A DNA stretch of 64,000 nucleotides from Lactarius indigo. Its lineage: Eukaryota > Basidiomycota > Agaricomycetes > Russulales > Russulaceae. The notes under the pieces were generated by a model that was not told where the DNA came from, searched no databases, and saw nothing but the letters and a program-made list of their open reading frames with translations. The position numbers were made by a program, and so were the translations under genes. This document shows positions 11,702 to 23,716 of this stretch, piece after piece; position 1 is the first letter of the stretch, and each line of letters opens with the position of its first letter. The stretch is from the NCBI GenBank assembly GCA_025766275.1, contig JAFKAC010000047.1:310001-374000 (forward strand), read 5' to 3'.

Positions 11702-14661
11702 TCAAAACGAACCAAAATGGAGAGGAGGAGAGAGGGCGCACCGGTCGGGCAGGAAGAGCGCATCGCGCGTCCACGACGCAAAGTCGACGAGGATGAGGTA
11801 CGGCGCTACGGACCAGACGCCGTGGTCGGCGGCACCAGCGGCCCTCATGCCCGCAGTGGCGAGCGTGCGGGCCCACACTGCGAGTACGGGCGCTGTGAGC
11901 GGCAGGAGCCACGTCAGGAGTAGCAGAACGTGCTCTGCACTGCTTGGGGGCCGTGGGTAGTGGATTGTCGGTCTGCGGTCGGGGGTAGGGGACGGCGCGC
12001 GCGCTGGGGGCGGGGTGGGCGCGTCGCCTGGTACTGGGGGGACGTGTGTTGCGCAGGTCACGAGGTGGATGGACCAGCAGCCGAGGAAGGCGACTTGCCA
12101 GGGTACGAGGAGCGCGACGAGTAGGAGGACGAGGAACATCGATAGGACGGTGTTTCGGGTGATGCCGGCGTCGGCTTTCCTTCTGTTTTGGATTGAGAGG
12201 GGGGTTTAGTTTTCGAGCGACGGACGGTATGGTTTGAAATTCACCTTGCGAGGACGCGTCCGGCTTTGCGGATGGGCCACATGATAATGCAGAGGGCCCA
12301 CCAGCTGACCGTCACTAGACCCGTCGCGATCAAAAGAACGAGAGGAGCCAGGGGTGCAAAGAAGACCTCGCCCCCGTTACCGAGGACATAGTCCTTGGGT
12401 AGGGGGAGCAGCGATATGGCGAGCGTAGCTCCCAAAAGCCGAGGCAGAGTCCCGCGCGTGAAGACGGAGAGCGACTCAGACATGCTAGGCATCGGGGCTT
12501 TCCTATATGCGTCAGCAGGGGGCAAGGCGAACAACAAACGGTAGCCCTTACCTCCACGCTCGTATTCGCCAAGAGCGCTGAATAACATCCACGCAACGAC
12601 ACCGACTGCCCAGCCAGGCACGGCAGTCCAGTACCGAGCACCGGCACGACCGAGAGAACCCTGCCAGTCCACGCGCAAGTGCAGAGATGCGACTTTGCAA
12701 TCTGGCGACGCGTGCAGGGTGAGGTTGAGGCCGCGCGTGTGCGGATGCGACGTGAAGGGCGCGCCGGTGTGTGTGTGTAGGAGTGATGGTCGCGCGTGCG
12801 TAAGAGGGTAGAAATGGGCCTCTGAGGACGACGTGTACTCGAGCAGTGGTGGAAGAAGCGGTTCTATGCGATATGAGCAGCAGATACAGCACGGATACAA
12901 ACAGTATACGCACTATCGCATCCCTGATCAGGCGCGTATGTTGCACCGACGCGGTATACCACCAAAGCGTTCGAAAGCAAAGACGGAAGTTGAATATCGG
13001 AGAGCATATTATTTGGATTGACCGGGACGATCACATCCTTGTAGAGCAGATCTAGGTATGAGATTCATCGGCACTAGAACGACAGCATATAAGTGAGTAC
13101 ATACCGTGAACGTTGAATTTCATCACTGTGGGCTTATCTTCTATAAAGCCACCAAGTATCCATCCGCGTTCCTCGTCGGTGGAATACGCAACGGCGACCC
13201 AGCGATGCTCACCACCGTTTTGCCCTAGTAAGGTCGCCTCAAAGACAACAACACCCTCCGACTCGTCGACGCCTTCATGAGGGACAGGGAACGGTTTCCC
13301 GGGAGAGGGGTTGGGAATTAACTTCAGGGACGAGGGATGCAAGTCTTCGCAGGCAGGAGGTGATGCATCGTCGGTCGTAGAGGAGCATAGATGGAAAGAC
13401 ACAGATAGTGAGGAAGTATGGTAGGGTCCCATGGAAAGAACCGAGCCTTCTGATACATAGGCCACGAACTTGGTTGATGAACCTGTCTCCGGGACTGGCG
13501 CAAGGTACACAGCCCCCGGTTCGCGCAAAGTCTGCAGGACGATGGGCCCTGGAGGGAGGACGGTGTAGTTGCTTTGATTTAAATGAAGTGGTGCGGGGTA
13601 TCCTAGCGCAGGCGGGGGTGAGCGCCCGTCGCGTAGCCAGCGATCTAGGACGGCACCGCGCTCTGCAGAGGTGGTAGCAGCGCCTAGCTCGAGCGCAGCC
13701 CGGGCGACGCGCCAGCGCACCTGATGGCACCAGACCACGACCTGGTGGCCGACGCCCGTCCAGCACCCTTCAAGAGCACTGCTGAAGACGGTCCGTCGAT
13801 ACACGTCCACATCGGCGGCTTCTGGTAGGATACACGATTCGGATGGGACCATGAGGTCGGTCGCGCCTCCGCACAGAGACAGGATGGGCGTGTTGGCTGT
13901 TGCTAGCGCAGCCCGGTTGTTGTTGTAGATGGTAGCGATACGGCGGTCGAAGCGCGCTGGAGGGAGATGGTGAGGAGTCGACATGGTAATGACAGCTGAG
14001 ATGTTCGGGGAGGGTAGGAGGGATGTTGCAACGATGCCTCCCATGGAATGGCCCATGACGACAATGGGTGTGCCTGGTGAGTAAAGCGAGAGTATGTAGG
14101 ATATGGCGCTGGACGCGTAGGCCGTCTCAACGTCTAGGGTTGGCCCGTGGAACGCGGAGAGGTCTTCATTATAATCAACTGATAACAACTCAGCCTAGCG
14201 CAGCCAGCAGAGACGAGGGGACGCACCGGCGAAGAAGTCGAGGGGTTGAATGGCACGTGAGGTGAACTCAGGCGAGGAGGTGTACGGGGACGCGTAGAAT
14301 TGTCGCGTGGCCGACGATGCTATTGAACGGATCTGGTGGGCTGAGCCAGCGTTTCCCGGGATGAAAAGGACTGGGACTCCTCGAGACTACTGGGTTCGTA
14401 AGGGTAAAGGAGAGGGTATTGGGCAAGACGCACCTGGTTATCCTCCCACCCAACCTCCCTGTAGAGCAAAAGAGAGTACCGCTTGGCGAGGAACGTCCAA
14501 GATGTGTCGAACTGGGACTGGACAAGGTAAGATGGAGACATGTATGACATACGACATCCCTGCGGAGACAATGTGGTGGCAGAGTCGGACGCTGCGCGGT
14601 ATATGAGGCCAATGGACGCGATAGAGAACAATGCAACGAAGATGGATGACTTTCTGGCCAT
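11702..14661 (-). CDS. BST1: GPI inositol-deacylase (PGAP1/Bst1 family)
   Basis: Six exons (14434-14661, 14227-14386, 13105-14178, 12914-13051, 12245-12863, 11702-12182) join with consistent phases into 899 residues. The N-terminus has one membrane segment ([17 protein letters not shown]), then the family signature [11 protein letters not shown] and, after splicing, [20 protein letters not shown]. The lipase serine motif GHSMGG follows [15 protein letters not shown]. The last third carries several hydrophobic helices, as in the yeast enzyme. Bst1 removes the acyl chain from the inositol of GPI anchors in the ER membrane, which is needed for ER exit of GPI proteins. The start is the ATG at 14661. 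It is transcribed divergently from the ubiquitin hydrolase gene at 15559. Confidence 0.9.
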
Positions 14662-15558
14662 TGCCGTGGCCAAAGCGCGACGAGCTGTCAAGGACGTCGT
14701 GGCGTGACTTGGGCTTCACCATCAACCCACACGTCATCCCCGCAACACTTTTATGTGATCACTACGGAAGGTTTTGCACGTTGCCTGCTGCGGGTTGTGC
14801 TGTCGGTTTGGCATCCCAACGTCGTTATATACCACAAGATGTTCTGCTCTGCTTGATACTTCAGGCCTCAAGGGCTCTGAACTGGGATTTTGCGTTGAAA
14901 TGGATATAATCCAGCAAATAACGAACTGCAAGAACGCCAACTATGAGCACAATGTTAATGTATGCGGCTTGACTACGTCTCAGGTAAGATGCGACACGAG
15001 GCATCAGTAGAGCAAGAAGCTCCCTCGAACTTACACGCAACTTCAACCGACCCCACAGACAAACACCTCGAGGCGCCGCGCCTACTGTATCGGTTACGAT
15101 ACAATACTGTAAGCGAGGATCTTGATGTTCATTTATTCCGCGATCAAAAAGATCCACGGAAAAACGCAGTGCCGTTCCCAAATTGCGAGAAGACGGTAAT
15201 TCACTTTTGCCTTTTTTTCGAATATCGTAGAGACGTGTATAAAGACACCGCCTTAAGTAGATCGCTGTACCGTACCGTACCATACACGGCACCAGGGCTG
15301 AAGCTGAGGTGTAACGCGCATGCGCAGTCTCAGACCCTCAGACGCGTCAGCTCAGTCGTGGCGCAGCATACATGTGCCTCAACCTCAGCCTCAGCGTGCA
15401 GGCAAACTTTTTCTCAACACCGTCATCAATAGATTACACCAAGTCTTTGATCAACCCGCATTTACTCCACTCGGGAAAGTCTTTCAGAGCAATTGTAACA
15501 GTAACCATTGATCTTCGCGTCTACCCTCCTCCACCTCCACCCACACGCCTTCACCCTC
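14662..15558. promoter_or_regulatory. Divergent intergenic region between BST1 and the UBP2-like gene
   Basis: About 0.9 kb separates the two start codons, so it must hold both promoters. No convincing TATA box was fixed. A pyrimidine-rich stretch (CTACCCTCCTCCACCTCCAC) lies just before the ubiquitin hydrolase ATG. Short minus and plus open frames here show no domains. Confidence 0.4.
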
Positions 15559-18500
15559 ATGGCAAACAACGACAATAAGAAGCCCTTTGACGCAAGGTCG
15601 GACCCTACGTCGTTACCGGAAGGAGTGGCATCGATTCCCCCAACCACGTTTTATGGTAACCAGGCTCAAAGCCAGCGCCCGCCCCCCTTGCCCAACCGCC
15701 CTGCAGCCCCTGCCCTCGGATCGGCATCCACGGGACATTATACGATACAAGCATCAGAAAAGTCGCCCTTCCGCGAGCCAGAGCTTGTTCAGGACGATTC
15801 AGACCAACCTGCACTGGAGAACTACTCAACCGATCAAGGTGGTCGCCCATTTGTATACAGCACGCCGCCCCAAGAGGAGGGCTGGGGAAACATTCAAGAA
15901 GGCCCGTGGCCGGCCCAGGGTGGGCATTTTTATGGGAATACGTCGAGCGACCCTTTCGCTTCGACTGACCGCTGGGTCGCCAGCGCTCCCGCGCCGACCT
16001 GGGGTACGTTCGAGGATGGCTGGGCCACCAGTTCTGCGCGCCGTTCGGTACCCATCGATGGGCGTAACGATATTGAAGAAACGCGCTGGTGGGATACCCA
16101 GGTCCGCGAGCTGCACGCCCGCCCCGGCCAGGGCATCCTACCCCCCATACTCGCAGACCGGCTGCACAATCCCGAGCACACGCTCTTCTCCGTCACCGTG
16201 ACGCCGCCCGATCTCAAACCTTCGCTTCCTCCCGCTCCCGCGCAACCATCACCCACACAATCCGAGTCGCCGAAGCAGCACAGATCCTCGGATAGCGGGT
16301 CCTCCTCGCACGGCGGCTCGTCTCTTCCCGCGGCGACGCATGCGCCTTCTACCTGTTCCCCCACCGCCGAGGAGACCCGCACGGCCGTCCCGCATCCGAA
16401 CGCATACTACTGCCGGAAGCACAACGGCTGGGTACTCCTCATATGGAAATCGTCCTCGGTGAACCCTCCCCTCGCGCGTTCGTTCACAGGCACCCTCCCG
16501 GACCAGACCCGCCGCCGGGCGACAAACTCGTGCGTCAGCGACGGCGAGCAGCCGATGGGCCCGGCCAATGTCACGCATCACTTCCACGCTTACGAGCGCG
16601 CGGTCGACGCGCGCCGCCTCACGCACCCGTTCAATGCGAGCGAGTGGGAACACGAAGAACGGTCCAAGCTCCGCCATCGCAAGATGACTCTGCGGGGCTC
16701 AGACCCGACTGTTGCGACGACTGAGCTGGAGCAGGCGGTGGACGATGCTCGGATGGAAGTCGAGCGCGAGGACGGCGAGGGCGATCTGCTGGATCTGTAC
16801 GTCTGTTGCCAGTGCTCGTTCTACGTAATCGCTTCGGACGTCATCCCTGGTGTCGTACCGGTGAAGCTACTTGAAGACCTAGTCAAGAACAGGGTGGAGA
16901 ACCCACCGCCGGATAAGAGTGGGGAGCTGACGGCGCTAATAACTCTCGAGACGATCTTAACGTAAGCATTTTTTTTCAGTTGATATCGCATTCGCTCACA
17001 ACCATTTCTCGCAGGATCATAGAAAACAGAGTCTGGAAGGGCGAAACGAGGGATCTTCCCATATCAAGGAGGACATTTCAGACTAAACTTGGATGGAATG
17101 ACACAATGTGAGACTTATCTGTGCCCCTCCCCCAGTTTTTTTTTTTTTTTTTTCCTGAGAGAACTTGCGTTTGCGATCAGTTCCCGCATATTTGCGTGTT
17201 TGGGCTTTGAAACTAGGCAAACCTCCGACCCTGTACAGGATGTGGTGCTTAGTCCACCTCATATAGACTCCACGCCTGCAGGTAGGCTCGCGCGCAGTAA
17301 GTTACTTCGTGCGTGGGTGGAACTAGAAGCCTGGGTAGCCGATTATTCAAAGAGGTTTGGTGAGTCGAAGGTCTGTGCGATTAGCTCAGGACAGTAGCTG
17401 ACCCGGGCTATTATTGTCGTGTTGCAGCTCCCGCACTCAAGGCACACGTGAATCCCCGTAAGCTCTGGGTCAAAATAGACAGTGCTCGGGAAGAGTACCA
17501 GCGTGCGATTGGAGCTCATCCGGACCAAAGTAAGGCCCGTCTGTCCTGAGAGACCGCCCTAACTTCAGTTTGCAGTCGCTCGGGGTCAACTCCCGCAAAT
17601 ACTAAGTGAATATGACAAAATCGACGAATCCCTAATGCACCTCGGCTTGACCAAGCCAACATATTCTCCAGGTTTCTTCGAACAGACCTTCGTTCATTAG
17701 CTTTTAATTCTAACGTCGAGTTCGCAGAACTACTCGCATTCGCTTACTTTGCGCAGGTTCGCTGCAATCCCGCACAGACGATCGAGTTCTTTTCCTCGTT
17801 CTACACTGTCTGCCAAATGGTTACCACCCTGACCGACGAGCCCGCGCCGATGCTCCAGTCGTTCGTCTTTGACGAACGCGAGCGCGGCAGGTTCACGCGT
17901 GAAGATTTCCAGGAGGCGCCCGCCACTCTCGGCTTTGGCCCGAACGGGACGCTCAGCGTCGACTATGACGACGACGTCCCGGACGACTTTGTCGAGAATG
18001 CGTGGAGGGAGGCCGTGCGGCGCGCGTGGCGCGAGGGCGCTGGCACGGCAGGGGGCGACGGTTTGCGACTGGCATTGGCGAACGAGGCGTTCCGGAGGAT
18101 CGCGGAGGTGCGTGGGAGCGAGGCACTGTGGAAGAAGTGGGAGCAGGCGAAGGACGGTGGGATGACGCCTGAGCGTGCATACGTGACGCTCGAGGTGCCG
18201 TCGGAGATCGACGATGGCATGCTCATCACCGTCTTTGCTATGCGGGTGCGCTTTTCCTTCCATCCGCGGGAATGTTGTTATCTAACGCACGGTTGGGTAG
18301 GTCGAGGATCAGCCAAATCAGGTGGATAGGATGCGTGAGGCGGTCTCGGTCATCGCGGAGATGAGGGATAGCGACCGCTTGCGCAAGTTCCTCGAGACGG
18401 GTAGCGATCGTACGTTGGCTCTTTCTCCACTGCGCTCGAAAGGGGCTCTTACATCGGGCTCTAGCTGGTGAGACGGTCCCTGCTACGCGTCAAGATTGGC

Positions 18501-20660
18501 CAAGAGGTCTCAATCAGCTCGGGAACACCTGTTACTTGAACTCGCTCCTACAGGTTTGCCTTGCTCATTCTCGCATATATATACTCCGTTTATTAAGATT
18601 GGCGCATCCCAGTACTTCTATACCATCAAGGACCTCCGAGATGCCGTCGCGCATCTGCTAAATTCATCTAGGAAAACTCTGGACGAAGACAAGCTCACGG
18701 ACGACGACTTGAAGCGACACCGTGTCGGTGGGCGCCTAGTGACGCGCAAAGAGATCCTGCGCTCAAAGAAGTGTTCGTATCGTCCTTTCATCTGCACCGC
18801 CTCGTCGCTGATGTACTTGCCTGCAGTCGTCAGCGAGCTCGCTGAGCTTTTCTGGCACCTCGAGCATGCCGACATCGCGTCGGTGACTCCGACGATGGAG
18901 CTGGCGAAGCTCGCGCTCGTCACATCGAAGGACGAGGAGGACGACATCGAGCAGACGGCGACGGATTCGTCGAACGACACGGACGCCACGCTCGTAGAAG
19001 ACGCGCCGGCCCCCCGCGCGGGGACGAGGACGGACACGGGATCTCCGGTAGGTTCTCCAGGCGCATCGTCATCGTCTGTGCTTGGCAAACGCGCGCGGGA
19101 TAAGGAGGCTGATGTCGGATCCCGGATGTCCATTGATTCTGTCACGGACAAGGACAACTTTGTGATTATCTCGAAGAGCGCCGATGCGGGCCCGTCGGGC
19201 TTGGGCTTAGGCGTGAGCGCGGGCGCCGGCACGGCCGCGGACGTTGAGATGAAGGATGCTGAAGCGCCGGCTCAGTCAGGTGCGAAACCACCGTTGCCAG
19301 CCAGGAAGACATCGGAGTCGGTCATGATGTTCGGTGCGCTGACCACTTTTTTTAATTATTAATTTGCTTTTGGAAAGTTCGGGTGTACGCTGACACATTA
19401 TACCTCGCAGGGCGACAACACGACGTCTCGGAGTGCATGGACAATTGCGTCTTCCAGATCGAGACTGCATTGCTGAAGTTTGATGGGATGGATGAGTCGG
19501 AAGATGGCAAGTCGAGCGTGGTGAAGCGGTGCGTGACTTTCCCTCTTCGAGCGATCAAAAATTCCCCATGCGAATATACTTCAGGTTGTTCTATGGGAGT
19601 CTCCGGCAGCGGCTGATTGCGCCTACGCCCGAAGGCGCGAGAACGGTCTCAACTCACGACTCGGAAAACGTCTTTTCCATACTTCCCGTCAGCGTGTCCG
19701 ACGAGGGATACGACATTTACGACGGCCTCAGCAGCTATTTCCATTCTACGGCGCAGCTGGATTCGAATACCGTCTCGATGGAGATCACCCTCGTCGACCT
19801 TCCGCCTGTGCTGCAGATCCAGCTTCAGGTACGTTCTCGCTCGCACGCTGGGCTAGTTCAATTATGGTGATGGTCTTTGACAGAGAGTGCAATGGGACCG
19901 CGAGACTGGCCAATCGTGGAAGTCGCAGGCGTACGTCAAGTTCGGAGAGACGATTTGCATGGATCGCTTTTTGGACAGCGCCAACCCCGACAAGAAGGCG
20001 CGCTCGAAAGCCATCCTGTCGGAATTGAGCAAGTGCCACGATCGGATCCATCTGCTCAAAACGGGACAGGTGCGCGTGATCACACCAATCCACCAGTCCA
20101 TCCGCTAACAGTTTTTCTAACTTAGCATGCGCCGTTCACATCAGCTCTCAGCAATACCCACGATATCCTCAAGGGCCTACAAGAGACGATGCTCCTACCG
20201 GAGCTCGACGACCAGCTGCTGTCCGACCTGACCGCCGAGAGGGACTACGTCAGCGACGAGCTGGACATGTTGCGCGGGAGCGCCGCGAGCATGAAGCAGG
20301 AGCTCGAGGACATCTGGCGGGAGGAGCACGAGGCCGTATACGAGCTCACGTCCGTGTTCGTGCACCGCGGCTCGACGCCGCAATGGGGGCACTACTTTTT
20401 CTACTCGCGGCATCTGCCCGAGAACCCTGATTCGTGGTTCAAGTATAATGACTCGGAGGTGAGCGTCGTTTCGAAGGAAGAGGTGCTCGCGGACACTACG
20501 GGCTCGACGGCGAATCCTTACATGGTAAAAAGTGTCACACTTCCGTTCCTCGCACTGTCGCTGATGGTTCTGCGCGGGATAGCTCGTTTTCGTGCGGAAA
20601 GGGTCGGATATGATCAGCACTGTGAAACGGTGTGACCCTATGATATTGGAGGACGCTTGA
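15559..20660 (+). CDS. UBP2: Ubiquitin carboxyl-terminal hydrolase, UBP2 type
   Basis: A large gene of about a dozen exons. The first exon (from ATG 15559 to about 16963) is long and mostly disordered, ending in the conserved CCQCSFYVIASDVIPGVVPV and ETILT. It continues after a splice as IIENRVWKGETRDLP. Middle exons carry the helical region typical of Ubp2. The catalytic Cys box (GLNQLGNTCYLNSLLQ, Cys codon at 18530-18532) is followed by the QHDVSECMDN block and the His box (WGHYFFYSRHLPENPDSWF, His codon at 20390-20392). The last exon ends KRCDPMILEDA. Ubp2 trims K63-linked ubiquitin chains and in yeast counteracts Rsp5. An acidic, Ser-rich insertion (about 18900-19300) interrupts the catalytic domain. 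The 5' extension upstream of 15559 has no ATG. Confidence 0.9.
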
Positions 20661-22021
20661 AAACAAACACATGTCGTGTCGTCCTGTGAATACGCTACTC
20701 TATACCCCCCCCTCCTTTGGTTCTGCCTCGCTCTCACGACATGATGATTCACACGCCCATCTGTACAATAACAATAACAGCCAACGCTCATTTGATGACA
20801 CTTCCCCCCCCTCTTGTATCTGTTTCTTACTTTGCTTGCTTATTTTTTGCCTCGTTCTTTTGTTGTGTTTTTAGTTGGGACGTGCGAACAGTTCGTGAAG
20901 TCCTTGGCACACTCTTTTTTTTTTTTTTACTTGCGCAATCTATTTTTCCTTTTCTTGGGATCAAGGAGAACTGACTGGCCGTGGTCCTGTAAGGAGAGCA
21001 CGTGGCTTGGTCTTGTTTTTTCAGCTCTGTTTCCTGGAGAAAACGGAACTTGAAAGTCCTTATACCGTGTGTACATTCTTACTCACGAGAATGGCCCGGG
21101 AATAAATACCACGAACGTCGATAGTAAGAATGACGGGTTAGATGAACTGTCCCATATAGCAGCCATTACTGGGTGCATTAGGCACGATTTATGGACTAGT
21201 GCTGGTGGTCGAGTTCAAATTGCAGCGTGCAAAAAGGGACGGCTAGGTGCGTACTACGACGCAGCGTACCATTGCGTTCATTCCCTCAACTTGAACAATA
21301 CCGTAACACTGGAGACCCGGAATTGCACACTCCGACAAGTACGCGGGACTCAGCGTATACATATCTACGTGTTGGTATAATCATCAATACAATATATAAA
21401 AGCTCGACGTGCACTTTGCTGACACATAGAATGCTGACACGAATTCTTTTCGTGGACGTTCCGTCGATTGTTCGTGACTTTTCTGACCAACGGTTGCGTT
21501 GCCAGGTGTAGCCGCTATGTTCGTTTCTCCGTTGCGTCGTCGAGGCCCGCAATACCATCGGATAGTAAATCGGCTCTCCACTGTTGGAAGGTAAGTCACT
21601 GTGGCCCACTCACTATTGTACTCTTTGCTGACACATAGAATACTAACACACATTCCTTTGGTGGATGGGATGTGCCGTTCGCTGACACATGGGATGCTGA
21701 AGCGCGTCTGCATCTGCCTCTGTGAATAGGGGCTTGCTCATGAGTCCACTGCAGCAACTGGGCCCGCTACGGCATGTGCAAATTCTACGGCATTCTGCAG
21801 CCGCTCCCTCCGTTAGCAACTGTATTGAGCCATATTGATTCTATGCGTGATGGCTGTGGGTTCTTTACTAACGTACATAGACAGCGAGCTGGATAAACTG
21901 TTCTATTATGGCTCGTACGGCCGCCTCTGGCCTTGGGACCTCATACGTTCATCTAAAAAACTGGGGCTTGTCAAAACTGATCCAGACTGGTCTTTGACAG
22001 CCTTTGACAGGGTTTAATTTT
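20661..22021. other. Intergenic, no gene supported
   Basis: About 1.4 kb after the ubiquitin hydrolase. It has T-rich stretches (20910-20930) consistent with a 3' end region, and no open frame with recognisable content. Confidence 0.4.
21413..21703. repeat. Short direct repeats, GCTGACACAT family
   Basis: CTTTGCTGACACATAGAAT occurs near 21415 and again near 21632, each followed by related sequence (GCTGACACGAATTC..., ACTAACACACATTC...). A third, weaker copy (TCGCTGACACATGGGAT) follows near 21677. Spacing is irregular. This could be a decayed tandem repeat or a mobile-element end. Confidence 0.4.
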
Positions 22022-22372
22022 GCAGATGTTGGTGGGAATGGTAAGTACCTGATCCCGAAACCGCCGCGTGGATCACCGTGACCGTGACTGTCTTATCAAG
22101 GATCCCCTGCGATGGCCTTGTTTGCATCAGCCACCGCGCAGGAGACGTGATGGCGGTTTCCGGTCCTTTGCCACGAGATTTGCCTGTAACGAGTACGACC
22201 TTACCACGGTATGTTTAATTTGCGAAGCAGCCAATACCCCTTCCAGTCAATTGTCGAGTACACACTACAGAGAGTGTGAGGAGATGAAGCGCATGGATAA
22301 AGTAAATGGGAATTTACATCGTTAGCGATTCTTCATCGTGACCGATAAGAGCGGGTCCATGAAGCCGAGAGG
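22022..22372 (-). pseudogene. Short-chain dehydrogenase pseudogene (5' fragment)
   Basis: Read on the minus strand this is a diverged copy of the first part of the intact dehydrogenase at 40011. It keeps the GTCACGATGAAGAA stretch of exon 1, the CTCTCTGTAG splice acceptor of intron 1 and the start of exon 2 with the nucleotide-binding motif, now altered (ACAGGCAAATCTCGTGG where the intact gene has TGASRGIG codons). Frames break soon after, and similarity stops near 22022 at the equivalent of about residue 80. It is a non-functional, inverted partial duplicate. Confidence 0.75.
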
Positions 22373-22690
22373 AACACTGGAAGGGCGGCCTTCCCTTTCC
22401 CTCTCCCAAATTTCAAAAGGAAAAGGAATGTGCGCCGATCGAGCGTTCCCAATCAAGCTCATTATCACAATCTGCACGTCAATAAATGACGGCAACAATT
22501 GAACGGCATTAAGCCTAGTGTTTCGGTGTTAAGAATGTCAAGTAACGTAGGTGTTACGCTCGCAGATACAACTGTAACCCCGATCGCTGTAAGCACCAGA
22601 CACCTGACATGGACCTTAGCATGGACATTAGCTTAACACTTAGCACAAAAATGAGATCCGAAAACTTCTCAAGTCCTGGAGATGAGGCAA
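22022..22690 (-). repeat. Left arm of a large diverged inverted repeat
   Basis: The arm covers the dehydrogenase 5' fragment plus its promoter. Shared words with the right arm include CAATTGAACGGCA, TGTTAAGAAT and GTAACCCCGATCGCT. The right arm is about 39690-40350 on the opposite strand. The arms face head to head, and the LINE at 22741-39175 has landed in the spacer between them. Confidence 0.7.
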
Positions 22691-22724
22691 TCAATTAGTC
22701 ATACACGAACGAGGCTTCGTAAGG

Positions 22725-22740
22725 GAGACTATCGAAATTG
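22725..22740. repeat. LINE target-site duplication, left
   Basis: GAGACTATCGAAATTG, identical to 39176-39191, which directly follows the LINE poly-A tail. Confidence 0.9.
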
Positions 22741-23716
22741 GGGGCTCCTTGTTCCGCAACCATCACCGTGGTGTGGTTTCCCACGGCTAACCGTGGGGCA
22801 AGGATGGGTCGGAAGGCCGGAAAATCGCTGCTACGGCAGTAGAACCGCCTCCACCCTCACTTACAGGTGGCCCACTGACCCTTGAACCGAATAAAAACGA
22901 CTGCGGCCACACATCAGGCGAGACCCAAACCAATAAGCTGAAACAAATCACAGTAAATAAGAACTAAACAACAAACAGAACAAGGCGAGCCGATGATGGC
23001 GTCCCTCACTCCACCCGCCACCCCCCCCACATCCAATGCCCAAGACGAGGCCACCAGAGCTGCCCCCCTCCCCTGCAGCCAACATCACGAGGACCACATC
23101 CCCTACCGCCTCCAGCGAACAGTCCCCGCCCCGGCATCCAAAGCTAAGCCCTAACCTCCCTCTTTCTCCCCGACCTAACCCGACCAAGACTAATAAAACC
23201 GCAGGCCTGTCACCGAATCCGGCATACCGACCGTCAAAAGCGGACCCCGGTACCAGTATGGCCCTGTAGCGCCTACGCAAAGAAGGGCCCCGCGAGAAAA
23301 AAAAAAAAAAAAAAAAGAGAAAAAAGAAAGAAAAAGGAGCACAAAGGAAAACGAATACCAAACAGTGGACTCTGGTAGCAGAACAGTGAGCACCCTCCCC
23401 GCCACACACACTTAAACCATTAATCTCTCGCTGCAGCTGCCCAACCAAAAGACCACCCCCCCCGCAGAGGTAAGTCCACCTCCGAATGATGCCACACGAG
23501 ACCCCTCCCGATACAGGCCCAGGTATAGAGCAACCTCCCATCACTATCGGAAAAAGCTGACATACGTTTCAAACTAGCTACACGCCACCAATGTAGGCCA
23601 TGTAACTAACGCTGAGAATGCCCCCTCCGGGACAAGGGCCCCCCCTGCCTTTTCCGAGTTAAAAGGAATCAACACCGCGCTCATCCCCCCCACCCACCAG
23701 GTTCCTAAGCTCGTTG
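22741..23716 (+). promoter_or_regulatory. LINE 5' untranslated region
   Basis: C-rich leader before ORF1, with an A run at about 23299-23317. Autonomous LINEs normally carry an internal promoter here. I see no specific element that would prove it. Confidence 0.4.
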